A stretch of DNA of 30,360 nucleotides, taken from IMG/VR virus record IMGVR_UViG_3300023233_000010, positions 1 through 30,360 of that record; one strand, written 5' to 3'. Under the pieces are notes generated by a model. That model saw only the letters and a program-made list of their open reading frames with translations, searched no databases and had not been told where the DNA came from. Positions 7,283 through 15,164 of the stretch are shown here, one piece after another. The stretch is from a virus. Position 1 is the stretch's first letter; each line of letters begins with the position of its first letter. The translations under genes and the position numbers were made by a program.

Positions 7283-7798
7283 ATGAAAGTCGAAGTCTTG
7301 AAACATATTAAAGGTGAAGAACTTTGGAAGAAGGGAATGGTGTTTGATGACACCATATCCCCGATTCCAAGGGATGTAATGGCTGAAGTGGCCCAGGGAG
7401 CCAGGACAGTAAGGGTACTCCCTGAGCCCAAGCCTGAAGTGACGGAAACGATTCACGAAACAACTATCAATGTACCCGAGGAAGAAGAAACCCCGGAGGC
7501 CGCAACCGAGAAAACCGTTGAGGCAGAACCCGATAACGCGAGCTTTTTAACCAAAGAGAAACCTACCAAGCACCTTCCAGAGCTGGAGGGTCTAATCCAT
7601 GCAAAGGGCACAATAGCCGCTGTCTCAAATTTACTTAACGTAAGTTACCAGACAATAACGAGATGGCGAAAGGGTGCCACACCAAAACCTGAAATACTTA
7701 CGAAAATTAAGAAAGAATACGAGAAACTGAGGCCGAAACATGACCAGCACAGAAATGGCAGCGTTGCTTCAACAGGAATTGAAGGGGCTTTCGAGTAG
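7283..7798 (+). CDS. Head-region protein with C-terminal helix-turn-helix
   Basis: A 171-residue, two-part protein with CGGAGGGC upstream of its ATG. The first 45 residues (KVEVLKHIKGEELWKKGMVFD...PIPRDVMAEV) look like the small lambda FI-type or head-associated proteins found after the capsid gene. A Glu/Pro/Thr-rich linker follows (about 46-95). Residues 105-130 (HAKGTIAAVSNLLNVSYQTI) read as a helix-turn-helix, continued by TRWRKGATPKPEIL, then a basic helix. Joining a DNA-binding domain to a head protein is odd; it might help DNA packaging or regulate late genes. The last 59 bases overlap the next gene in another frame. Confidence 0.65.
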   Translation: MKVEVLKHIKGEELWKKGMVFDDTISPIPRDVMAEVAQGARTVRVLPEPKPEVTETIHETTINVPEEEETPEAATEKTVEAEPDNASFLTKEKPTKHLPELEGLIHAKGTIAAVSNLLNVSYQTITRWRKGATPKPEILTKIKKEYEKLRPKHDQHRNGSVASTGIEGAFE

Positions 7799-8183
7799 CA
7801 TTGAAGATGATGACTATACCAATGCGATATTAGCCGCCGAGCGTGATACCGGATGGTCATTGCCACAAACTGCTGATTTTAAGCTCACTTGGTTAATCTC
7901 ACGAAGCAAAAGGCATTTATTCTTTTACCTGCTCTCGCAGTCAGCGGAAGATTTCAGGTTTAAGAATATATTCCTTAATCATCAGTTTGACCATTACTCG
8001 AAATTAGTTGACCGGATGGATAAAGATTTTAATGTGGCGATAGAGGACAACGCCCTGGAATTTGCCGGTGTTGCAGCGACAGAAATTGCTGGGACAAAGA
8101 TTGATTCTGGATTTGGATATCAGGGGCAAACAAGCCGAGATTACACATATGATGAAGATAATGAAGTTATCATAACACCATAA
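7740..8183 (+). CDS. Head-tail connector (adaptor) protein
   Basis: A 147-residue protein starting inside the previous gene with GAGGCCG upstream of its ATG. It begins TSTEMAALLQQELKGLSSS and continues with ILAAERDTGWSLPQ and TWLISRSKRHLFFYLLS, an all-helical pattern typical of the adaptor that binds beneath the portal (HK97 gp6 / SPP1 gp15 type). It is followed at once by a beta-rich stopper-like protein, the usual pair in siphoviruses. The C-terminal YGQTSRDYTYD-like tail is polar. Function is inferred from helical character and gene order; the exact family is not certain. Confidence 0.6.
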   Translation: MTSTEMAALLQQELKGLSSSIEDDDYTNAILAAERDTGWSLPQTADFKLTWLISRSKRHLFFYLLSQSAEDFRFKNIFLNHQFDHYSKLVDRMDKDFNVAIEDNALEFAGVAATEIAGTKIDSGFGYQGQTSRDYTYDEDNEVIITP

Positions 8184-8190
8184 TGCAAAC

Positions 8191-8808
8191 ATGGCGATTG
8201 GCGAAAGTATAAAAAAGGCACTGGCCAAAGTCGGCAGTGCGTACACTATCATACGAGATGCCGGAAACATATCCGGTGAGTATGCTATTTATGATTATGT
8301 CCAGCAAGCTACGAAACCAATAAGTTTGGAGCATTTCAGGAAGGCGGACCTGTCTTACGATACTGATGTTGTAGTTGGGGATGTAATCGATTTTGAGGAA
8401 ACCAGCGAGCGATTTCTTATCATGAATATGCTCCCTGATTTGTTCAAGAACGATACGATTGTTTACGGTGGTATCTTTTACAAATGCAACATATCCAGCG
8501 GAGAATTACTCAGACCCAGCGGTGAAGTGTGGGGGTCTGATTATCACAAGGAAACTCAGTGGGAAGGAATAAAAGATAATTGCGATGCCATGCAGGTGGC
8601 GGCGCTCTATGGGAATTCATTGGAGGACGATGAGGAGCTTGCATTGCTTCAACTCCGCAAGGATGAATTGTATATAGCTCATTCGATAGGCGTTCAGTCA
8701 ATGGATAGGTTCCAACCTGTAAGCGGGGAATATTATCAAGTGTCTACAGTAGAGACTCGTAGGTTCCCGGGAGTGGATGTCGCAATTTTAGAAGAGGATC
8801 ATCGATAA
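8191..8808 (+). CDS. Head-closure (stopper-like) protein
   Basis: A 205-residue protein starting 7 bases after the adaptor stop. The ribosome site is weak, so coupling to the upstream gene is likely. The first part is helical (MAIGESIKKALAKVGSAYTI), and the middle is beta-rich with VVGDVIDFEETSERFLIMNMLPDL and NDTIVYGGIFYKCNISSGELL, a pattern seen in head-closure proteins (HK97 gp7 / SPP1 gp16 / lambda FII function) where a barrel closes the DNA channel. A second beta half, including DRFQPVSGEYYQVSTVE, doubles the usual length of about 110 residues. It is the last head gene before the glycan cassette. Confidence 0.55.
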   Translation: MAIGESIKKALAKVGSAYTIIRDAGNISGEYAIYDYVQQATKPISLEHFRKADLSYDTDVVVGDVIDFEETSERFLIMNMLPDLFKNDTIVYGGIFYKCNISSGELLRPSGEVWGSDYHKETQWEGIKDNCDAMQVAALYGNSLEDDEELALLQLRKDELYIAHSIGVQSMDRFQPVSGEYYQVSTVETRRFPGVDVAILEEDHR

Positions 8809-8825
8809 TCACCGGAGGGTGAAGG

Positions 8826-10850
8826 ATGAAAAAAGTTCTTTTTGTGGGTGAACACATGCTGAGTAAAGTCGGCAATGGCAATATGCTTGCCGCCGTTCTT
8901 TCTCAAGTGAATAAAGAAAAATATCAGGTAGCCTGTTTCTGTTCTCATGATGTGGATCCGATAAAAACAGTATTTGACCCAATGCCGTTCACGGTCATTA
9001 ACGCCACAACTCCGAAGGATTTTTGGGGTAATGAACGATTAGTTAGCATTGTCCAAAGAGTTGATCTTGATATTCTCTGTTTTGTTGGAATTGATATTTG
9101 GCGATATCAACTGATTTGGAATCGTATAATACAACTCAGGGATCACAAGAAATTTAAGATCATATTTATTTTCCCTTACGATGTTCAACATTTAAGACTC
9201 GATTGGGCGAAGTTGGCGGCGACCTGTGATTTGCCATGCGTATACTCACAATATGGCATTAAGATGCTTAAAGAAAGAGTGCCACACCTTGCCTACTTCA
9301 AGCCACCACTTTTCAACAAACATTTATTCAAACCGCAGGATAAGGCTTTAGTGAGAAAAAAGGTTTTCTCAGGTGTAGCCGCTGACAAGATAATATTTGG
9401 GTTTGTCGGGCAAAACCAAGTTAGAAAGTCTCCTGAACGGTTACTGAAAGCATATTTTGAGGCCAAGCGTGAGAATCCTAATATTTTACTGTATCTTCAT
9501 ACGGATTTAGAAGGTGGGGTTTACAACCTAAAACAGATTGCGAAAGATTATGGCGCGATTTCGGGCGATTTAATTCAGAAAACCCAAGGATTCAAATATC
9601 CCGTCGAACAAATGGTGCATGTTTACAACGCTATGGATTGCCTCGTAAACTGCACGATTCAGGAAGGGTTGTCATGGACGCCTCTTGAAGCAATGGCCTG
9701 TGGGACCCCGGTAATTGCCTCAGATACCACATCTCAGACAGAGTTAGTTATAGGTGCAGCGGAGATGGTGCCGTGCAATGATCTGGCTTTTGTTCCGCTA
9801 ATGACCGAAGGCGGAAAATCCGAGGTGGAATCAAGGGCGTGTAAAGTGAGAGACATTAAAGACACCATTTTAAGGGTAGCTGCTGATCCGGACTTACGTA
9901 AGCAGATGAGCGAGAAAGGGATTGAAAGAGCAAGGAATTGGTTGGAAGGGGTAGGAAACGTCAACGACCTATTTGATTCAGTCGATAAAATCAAACCAGC
10001 GGCTAAAATCAATAAGGTGTTATTCGCTCAACACTCGTCTGCGGGTGATGTGCTGATGGCGACCCAGTGCTTCAAGGGGATTAAAGAGCGACATCCGAAA
10101 CTGCCTTTGGTGTATATGACGCAGAGGATTTATCAAGATATCATCGAAGGCAATCCGTACATTGACGAAATCATTGATTGGGATACGCAGTCATTAGGGC
10201 AGTATCAAGTTGTCTACAATCCTCATGGCGAGCACATTCTTGAGGGTGGATTTAATAATCTGGATGTGACCCTTCACAGCATGTACCCGTACTTCTGCAA
10301 GGTGGATGCGGATGATTTGGCGATTGAGCAGGTGAAACCTAAAGTGCATCCTGCCCAATTGTTATCTCTTTCAATGGGAAAAACAGTGGAAGACTACATC
10401 ATTGTCCACACAACCGGTGGGAATGCGAAATATCGATCATACCCTCACATGGATGTAGCCTTGAAAGGGATTGGCCTCCCGGTGATTCAGATCGGTGGCT
10501 TGAGCGATATCAGGTGTAAGTCCGATCTTGACCTTTGCGGGAAATTGACCTGGCGGGAGAGTGCGTGGGTAATGGCCCATGCGAAGGTCGCGGTTGTGAT
10601 TGATAGTTTCTTGTCTCACCTGGCCGGTGCGGTAGGTACGGATGCCGTTGTCATTTACGGACCTGCCCCGCCGCGCGTGGTTCAACCTAAAGCTCAAGGC
10701 TGTAAAATCATTAACCTGAAACCGGATATGTTGAAGGTTTGCTCGAAGATGACCCATTGTTGGGGGGAGAATCCTCAGTGTAATTCGCCGTGTATCCACA
10801 CAATATCGCCCATGATTGTAAAGAAGGTGTTGAAGGAATTGTTGAAATGA
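8826..10850 (+). CDS. GT4-GT9 glycosyltransferase fusion
   Basis: A 674-residue protein joining two GT-B fold glycosyltransferases; CCGGAGGGTGAAGG precedes the ATG. Residues 1-385 form a GT4-type enzyme: FGFVGQNQVRKSPERLLKAY at 191-210 opens the nucleotide-sugar half and EGLSWTPLEAMACGTPVIAS (280-299) holds the E-x7-E donor-binding motif (E280, E288). Residues 394-674 resemble GT9 ADP-heptosyltransferases: SSAGDVLMATQ near the start, YIIVHTTGGNAKYRSYP in the middle and VVIDSFLSHLAGAVGT (590-605), the usual DSxxxHLA site. The C-terminus carries a Cys-rich CSKMTHCWGENPQCNSPC stretch (639-656). It would transfer sugars in the cytoplasm; donor and acceptor are unknown. It opens the cassette placed between head and tail genes. 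Confidence 0.85.
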   Translation: MKKVLFVGEHMLSKVGNGNMLAAVLSQVNKEKYQVACFCSHDVDPIKTVFDPMPFTVINATTPKDFWGNERLVSIVQRVDLDILCFVGIDIWRYQLIWNRIIQLRDHKKFKIIFIFPYDVQHLRLDWAKLAATCDLPCVYSQYGIKMLKERVPHLAYFKPPLFNKHLFKPQDKALVRKKVFSGVAADKIIFGFVGQNQVRKSPERLLKAYFEAKRENPNILLYLHTDLEGGVYNLKQIAKDYGAISGDLIQKTQGFKYPVEQMVHVYNAMDCLVNCTIQEGLSWTPLEAMACGTPVIASDTTSQTELVIGAAEMVPCNDLAFVPLMTEGGKSEVESRACKVRDIKDTILRVAADPDLRKQMSEKGIERARNWLEGVGNVNDLFDSVDKIKPAAKINKVLFAQHSSAGDVLMATQCFKGIKERHPKLPLVYMTQRIYQDIIEGNPYIDEIIDWDTQSLGQYQVVYNPHGEHILEGGFNNLDVTLHSMYPYFCKVDADDLAIEQVKPKVHPAQLLSLSMGKTVEDYIIVHTTGGNAKYRSYPHMDVALKGIGLPVIQIGGLSDIRCKSDLDLCGKLTWRESAWVMAHAKVAVVIDSFLSHLAGAVGTDAVVIYGPAPPRVVQPKAQGCKIINLKPDMLKVCSKMTHCWGENPQCNSPCIHTISPMIVKKVLKELLK

Positions 10851-10888
10851 AAGATGTAAGAGATGGTCAAAGGAGAAAGAGGTGTTAG

Positions 10889-11086
10889 ATGGAAAAAGCA
10901 CAAATTGATATTGAGTGTGATGGAGAAGATTCGAATTTTACTGTGAACGGAGAAGTTATGTTCCCCCGTAATTTCCCCATTGAAGAAAACAGGGCGATGC
11001 TAATTGGGGAAATTATGTGTATGAGAAACCGTGACCTTTTAACTTTATCTCTAGAGCGGCTTATGGCCGAAAAACTGAACTACTAA
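10889..11086 (+). CDS. Hypothetical small acidic protein, 65 aa
   Basis: A 65-residue protein with AAAGGAGAAAGAGG upstream of its ATG. It begins EKAQIDIECDGEDSNFTVNG, is acidic in the first third, then has PRNFPIEENRAMLIGEIMCM and a helical end. No motif is recognised. It directly follows a 13-codon mini-frame (10847-10888) that overlaps the stop of the glycosyltransferase and ends with TAG touching this ATG, so ribosomes may be handed on. Confidence 0.55.
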   Translation: MEKAQIDIECDGEDSNFTVNGEVMFPRNFPIEENRAMLIGEIMCMRNRDLLTLSLERLMAEKLNY

Positions 11087-11106
11087 AGGCTAAAAAAGAG
11101 GACTCT

Positions 11107-11325
11107 ATGAATATAGACCGAATGATTTTACCTATTGACGACAAGGATCTCCAAAATCAGGTTAAAGTTCAATTGATTGAGGCGATTATGTCTGGTGATA
11201 TTACGGAGTGTGGCGTGAAGAATATAATTGCTGATGCCTGGGATGAAAACGAAAATAGAACGGGTAAGGCATTTACAGGGGAACAAGTTTTGAGAATTTA
11301 TATAGTGCAAAAGGAAAAAGAATGA
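11107..11325 (+). CDS. Hypothetical small protein, 72 aa
   Basis: A 72-residue protein with AAGAGGA upstream of its ATG. It is mixed helical with SDGITECGVKNI-like text in the middle (residues 29-41) and ends IVQKEKE. No motif is recognised. Its stop overlaps the ATG of the next glycosyltransferase by 4 bases (ATGA), which ties it to the cassette by translation. The function is unknown. Confidence 0.55.
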   Translation: MNIDRMILPIDDKDLQNQVKVQLIEAIMSGDITECGVKNIIADAWDENENRTGKAFTGEQVLRIYIVQKEKE

Positions 11326-12071
11326 TAATCGGAATGAAGGGCTTAAATGAATCCCGCTATGTCAAACCCGTAATCGGTGACATCCACGACGAGCCATGGG
11401 TTGACCGGATTATCGTGATCGATGGCCGCAGTTCTGATGATACGGTTCATGAGCTTCGTCAATTCGATAAGGTCGAGGTTTATTCTCACAAGTGGGAAAA
11501 ATGGTTTCACGCTCAGGAAATCATACAATCCAACATTTTGCTTCAGTATATTCCACTGGGCTCAATCTTCTTTATCTTGGACTTTGATGAACGGTGTTCT
11601 GACGACCTGAAAATGCTTCTGGCAGACATTGATGATAATGGTATGCCTGATGACATGGATTGTGTTCACGTATCCCGGAAGTCATACGAATTAATGCGAT
11701 TTGATGATTCGCCGTTTGCGATTCCGGATATGGCACGCCCCGGGTTTTGGATTACGTCTCATACCATTGGCCAGTACCCGGATTACCAGTTGCGGATTAT
11801 CCGGCGGAAGCTGGGAATGCACTGGATTAATTCCCCGCACCATATCATGTATGGAATGCAGGAGAATTTATTTACCAACAAAAACATTCAGGCGGATTTA
11901 ATTCATTACCATGGCAAAGAGGATGCCCGAGATCGGCACAATATTGAACGACAATGGCTGAGGAACCAGGCGCGGCGTAAAGAGCTTGGGCTGGAAGCGG
12001 ATATATTCGAGGGAGATCCGAGTCCTGAAATGGCGAAGTATGCAGACCCGGAGTATTTCACCAAAGACTGA
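11322..12071 (+). CDS. GT2-like glycosyltransferase
   Basis: A 249-residue GT-A enzyme of the GT2 type. It starts MIIGMKGLNESRYV (the N-E after the first strand is typical), has IIVIDGRSSDDTVHEL at 30-44, matching the D-G-S-x-D-x-T motif that binds the nucleotide sugar, and ILDFDERC at 85-92 as the metal-binding DxD (D87, D89). The rest holds QLRIIRRKLGMHWIN, where GT2 enzymes read their acceptor-side DFRLRI segment, and a HYHGKEDARDRHNIERQ helix. It would add a sugar in the cytoplasm using a nucleotide-sugar donor. Start and stop fit the overlapping gene chain. The specificity cannot be read from the sequence. Confidence 0.85.
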   Translation: MIIGMKGLNESRYVKPVIGDIHDEPWVDRIIVIDGRSSDDTVHELRQFDKVEVYSHKWEKWFHAQEIIQSNILLQYIPLGSIFFILDFDERCSDDLKMLLADIDDNGMPDDMDCVHVSRKSYELMRFDDSPFAIPDMARPGFWITSHTIGQYPDYQLRIIRRKLGMHWINSPHHIMYGMQENLFTNKNIQADLIHYHGKEDARDRHNIERQWLRNQARRKELGLEADIFEGDPSPEMAKYADPEYFTKD

Positions 12072-12133
12072 AGCGTGGTTTTAAAGGACAAGATTCACTG
12101 AGGGGAGCGACACTGGCAACACCTGGGTTTATA

Positions 12134-12328
12134 GTGAGACGTTGTGAGTATACAAACCCTGAATTTATCGAGTATTACAATAAAACTTTTAGTGAAAGAA
12201 CCATGTTGACGGAACTTGCCAGAAGAAGAAAATTGGAGGCGGAAGGGAATGCCTCGTTGATATCTTTTGAATATCGGTATAGTCTTAATTGGGAAGAATT
12301 TTTAAAGAAATATTATCCGGAGAAGTAA
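12134..12328 (+). CDS. Hypothetical small protein, GTG start, 64 aa
   Basis: A 64-residue protein read from a GTG; the frame continues open upstream to about 12074 but has no ATG, and the ribosome site is poor, so the start is uncertain. The sequence is basic and helical with SERTMLTELARRRKLEAEG and ends NWEEFLKKYYPEK. No motif is recognised. It is kept because codon spacing is regular and the next gene starts 2 bases after its stop, using the GGAG inside its end. Confidence 0.45.
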   Translation: MRRCEYTNPEFIEYYNKTFSERTMLTELARRRKLEAEGNASLISFEYRYSLNWEEFLKKYYPEK

Positions 12329-12330
12329 TC

Positions 12331-12966
12331 TTGAGTGATCTAAAAGAGCTTGCATCAAAAATAGGGGTAGAAAAGATCGGGGGATCTTCTTTGGATCAGG
12401 GTAAGTTATACCACGATATCCCTTTTATGTCCTTGCCGAGCCACAGGAAGAATACCAGGTTGAGGGTAGATAGAATCCTGATGGAGATTGACGTAAAGGG
12501 CAAGAAAGGTCTCGACTTGGGTTGTTCGGCCGGTGGGATAACCTTTCGCCTGCAAGCTGCCGGGGCAAGTATGACTGGGATTGATTACGATAAGGCCATG
12601 ATAAACCTTGCGACGGCAATAGGGAACAAATTTAAAACCAGTGCCAAATTCGTTCATTCGATTATCAATAAGGAGTTGATATCCGGATTAGAACAATATG
12701 GCTTCATTGTTTGGTTCGATCAGTGGATGTGGTTGTTAAAGCAGGCGGGAGAAGATGCGTATGAATGTATCTCGATTGTGTCACAAAAGACAAATTGCCT
12801 GTTCTTCTCAACCACACAGGGCGATGCTATGGCAAAGAGCGCCAATATATCGTCAAGTCAAGATGTGTTCAATATTCTAAAAGACAATACCGATTATCAA
12901 ATTGATGATCTCGGGACAGTAAAGGACGGCTGGTATCCACGAAATATTTTCAGGTGTTATAGATGA
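12331..12966 (+). CDS. SAM-dependent methyltransferase
   Basis: A 211-residue class I methyltransferase. I choose TTG 12331 because CCGGAGAAG lies 5 bases upstream; the frame extends to another TTG at 12289 without a ribosome site. Motif I is GLDLGCSAGG at about residues 60-69, followed by GASMTGIDYDKAMINLA, where the Asp at the end of the second strand binds the ribose of S-adenosylmethionine. Later strands are GFIVWFDQWMWLL and NCLFFSTTQGDA. Placed between glycosyltransferases and a kinase-like gene, it may methylate a sugar or glycan end, a common capping step in surface polysaccharides; this is inference. The stop overlaps the next start (ATGA). Confidence 0.8.
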   Translation: MSDLKELASKIGVEKIGGSSLDQGKLYHDIPFMSLPSHRKNTRLRVDRILMEIDVKGKKGLDLGCSAGGITFRLQAAGASMTGIDYDKAMINLATAIGNKFKTSAKFVHSIINKELISGLEQYGFIVWFDQWMWLLKQAGEDAYECISIVSQKTNCLFFSTTQGDAMAKSANISSSQDVFNILKDNTDYQIDDLGTVKDGWYPRNIFRCYR

Positions 12967-13448
12967 GAGGGAATACCGCAAGGATTGAACTATTAGAGGG
13001 GAACATATTGAAAACTATTGACCTTAATTCCTCTACAACCAAGCTGATAAACTCGTTCTTGAGGCCACACTACCCAGGTGATATTGAGCCGATTGTGGCA
13101 CATGAAGTCAAGGCATTAGAGATATTGGCTAAATATGATATATCGCCTATTGTCAAGAAATACGGCAAGGATTTCATTGTGATGTCCTATGTGGGGGAAG
13201 AAGCGAAAAGTGTTTCGGCCGAACAGGTTAACCATATTGTAAGTACTTTAACTAAGGCCGATATCGTTCACAATGATCTGGTGTTTAACGAGGAGCTTAG
13301 AAATATTACGATTCTTAATGGCAGGGTTTACCTGATCGATTTTCAATTAGCATCCATGTCTGGCATACCGTCTGTTAAAGATATCCGGAAAGCATTCTGG
13401 CGACCAAATTATGAGAGTGACGAAAAACAATTAAGGGAAATGATATGA
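12963..13448 (+). CDS. Minimal Bud32/RIO-like kinase
   Basis: A 161-residue protein with the core of a kinase fold. K17 in EGNILKTIDL matches the ATP-binding Lys, E48 in AHEVKALEIL the helix-C Glu, then a hinge-like FIVMSYVGEE (71-80). Residues 101-117 read IVHNDLVFNEELRNITI, matching the catalytic H-x-D with a later Asn but with a few extra residues between, and VYLIDFQLAS (122-131) matches the metal-binding DFG as DFQ. Size and lack of a glycine loop recall Bud32, RIO and WaaP sugar kinases. Among glycosyltransferases it may phosphorylate a sugar or glycan, or a protein; this is unknown. Both ends overlap neighbours by 4 bases. Confidence 0.7.
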   Translation: MRGNTARIELLEGNILKTIDLNSSTTKLINSFLRPHYPGDIEPIVAHEVKALEILAKYDISPIVKKYGKDFIVMSYVGEEAKSVSAEQVNHIVSTLTKADIVHNDLVFNEELRNITILNGRVYLIDFQLASMSGIPSVKDIRKAFWRPNYESDEKQLREMI

Positions 13449-14017
13449 CAGAAAGACTGTTTATTGAAACTGTAATCCCATACGAGCCATGCAAGAAAGT
13501 AGGCTTTGCGTATAACCGGGCCATGGAACACGCAAATGATTGGGTTCTGATAATGGATCATGATTTGTTTTTATGTAACCCAAACTGGTACGAGGCGTTT
13601 TTGGCGGCAGCAACAAGACTTGGCCACCAAGCAGGTTGGATAACTGCCGTCACTAACCGCTGCGCGTCCGGATCTCAAAAGTCTCTCGGGTGTCCGGAAG
13701 GAAGTGATGATTTAATCGACCATATTAGATGGGCGGAGAAGGTTTGGAAAGAGCATGGGACAGCTACCGTAGAAGGTGGTGGTTGTGACAATGGTCATAT
13801 GATCCTGACACACAAGGGGGCATGGGAAGATGCAGGCGGGTTTAACCAAGCAAAGGGAATGCACTGTGACGGTGATTATTTCAAAAGAATCATCAAGGCT
13901 GGGTACAAGGCGTATTACATGCCTGGAAACTATGTTTACCACCTTCAAGACCGGAAATATCAGGTTTGGAAATGGCACAAATGGAAGGACTATGGCCATG
14001 AATGGAGGGTGTTATGA
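13445..14017 (+). CDS. Short GT2-like glycosyltransferase
   Basis: A 190-residue GT-A protein. YNRAMEHANDWVLIMDHDLFL (residues 23-43) carries the DxD as D38-H39-D40. GGFNQAKGMHCDGDYFKRII includes the usual acceptor-side Asp pair, followed by AGYKAYYMPGNYVYHLQ, the final strand of many GT2 enzymes. The normal first strand and the D-G-S-x-D-x-T donor site are missing: the protein begins about where the second strand should lie, so it is shorter than the family's usual 230-300. It may be a truncated enzyme or need a partner in the cassette. The ATG overlaps the kinase-like gene's stop. Confidence 0.7.
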   Translation: MTERLFIETVIPYEPCKKVGFAYNRAMEHANDWVLIMDHDLFLCNPNWYEAFLAAATRLGHQAGWITAVTNRCASGSQKSLGCPEGSDDLIDHIRWAEKVWKEHGTATVEGGGCDNGHMILTHKGAWEDAGGFNQAKGMHCDGDYFKRIIKAGYKAYYMPGNYVYHLQDRKYQVWKWHKWKDYGHEWRVL

Positions 14018-14328
14018 GTGTTGTCTATGTGTGTAAAATGTGCGGCCGTTCGATGCGGGCTGAAGAAAAACCAGCGTGTTGTTATTTTGATCACATGGAC
14101 GCAATTGAAAACATCAGTGACGAGGATGCGGTCAAGATGGGGCTTAATATCCCAGAGGGCGAAATCTTTGAGTTCCCTGGGGATGTGAGGTGGGACCCGG
14201 TGACGGGAGAACCTGCCATGGTTACGCTCAAGAAGATTGAAACTGGATCAGGGTGGCCGAAACTTGTAGTGGAAGGTCGAACGCTTAGGCAGTTCCAGGA
14301 CGCGATTATGGTGGAGGTGCGGGCGTGA
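14014..14328 (+). CDS. Hypothetical protein with zinc-binding-like N-terminus
   Basis: A 104-residue protein. ATG 14014 is chosen because GGAGG lies 5 bases upstream and it overlaps the previous stop as ATGA; ATG 14002 is also in frame. The N-terminus VVYVCKMCGRSMRAEEKPAC (then C) has a CxxC and a CC pair, which could bind one zinc. The rest has a DAVKMGLNIPEGEIFEFPGD section and a beta-rich end. There is no known family that I can name. It sits between two glycosyltransferases and is coupled to both. Confidence 0.6.
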   Translation: MSVVYVCKMCGRSMRAEEKPACCYFDHMDAIENISDEDAVKMGLNIPEGEIFEFPGDVRWDPVTGEPAMVTLKKIETGSGWPKLVVEGRTLRQFQDAIMVEVRA

Positions 14329-15164
14329 TTAGCATCGCTATAAATCTCGACACGCGCCCCGGATTCATGGAGCAGTCCACAAAACAGGGGACCATGCTCA
14401 ACGGGACCCGTTCACTTGACTTCTTTACCGAGGGTATAATCAACAAGGTCAAATTCTTCGAAGGCCATGAGATCGAAACGACTGTGTTTATTGATGTCCA
14501 TGATCCGCTCCCAAAGGAAACGCAGGATTGGCTACTAAACCAACAGGCAAATGGGATTATAGACAATCTGGTGTTCAACCGGCATACGGAGAAGTATTTG
14601 GGAGCGTTTGAACCGAAATGGAATGATATTAACTTTTTGAATGCCATAGTATTGACAAGGGGTGACTACCTCGTTCATTTTGATGGAGATATGAATGCCT
14701 TCATTAATGACAAAAATGTAATTAAGGAATGGCTTCAGTGGCTTGATGAGGAGCGGTTTGATTATATCAGTTATCCAAGTCAATATTCCCCGATGCCTGC
14801 AACGGATGGACGGTATAAATCGTATTGGTGGGCCTCGACAAGATTTTTTCTCTGCAAGCGAAAGATTATCGACTATACGGAAATTGTCAAATGCCTGCGG
14901 AGTTCAGAATATCTTTACGGAAAATACGGGACCGAAGGCGAACCAAAAAACCCATGGCTTGAACATATCTTAGGGCTTATGACCAGTGGGCAGAACCGGG
15001 TGTTTTATCCACCGATACAATCTCAGCGATATTTAATCTTCGCATGGTCCAGTTACCTCTCAGGGGTATTGAAACAACTCAACGAATGGCCTTATAAGAA
15101 GGTCATCGAATATATCAATCATATCAGCTACCCATGTGATTGCGCGGCAAAGGAGTTGAAATGA
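14325..15164 (+). CDS. GT-A fold glycosyltransferase with DGD motif
   Basis: A 279-residue enzyme read from GTG 14325, which overlaps the previous stop and has GGTGGAGGTG upstream. It starts ISIAINLDTRPG, a strand typical of glycosyltransferases, has ETTVFIDVHDPLP (51-63) in the donor half and DYLVHFDGDMNAF at 114-126 with the metal-binding D120-G-D122. The second half includes WWASTRFFLCKRKIIDY and a long C-terminal helical part. No retaining/inverting class can be told with certainty; GT2-like is the best guess. It likely works with the neighbouring GT4 and GT8 enzymes on the same glycan. Confidence 0.75.
   Translation: MISIAINLDTRPGFMEQSTKQGTMLNGTRSLDFFTEGIINKVKFFEGHEIETTVFIDVHDPLPKETQDWLLNQQANGIIDNLVFNRHTEKYLGAFEPKWNDINFLNAIVLTRGDYLVHFDGDMNAFINDKNVIKEWLQWLDEERFDYISYPSQYSPMPATDGRYKSYWWASTRFFLCKRKIIDYTEIVKCLRSSEYLYGKYGTEGEPKNPWLEHILGLMTSGQNRVFYPPIQSQRYLIFAWSSYLSGVLKQLNEWPYKKVIEYINHISYPCDCAAKELK

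Noticed and set aside
1210-9000. Toxin-antitoxin or abortive-infection system near the head genes
   Set aside because: The small genes here lack known toxin, antitoxin or defence motifs; the helix-turn-helix at 7595-7675 is part of a head-region protein, not a paired regulator.
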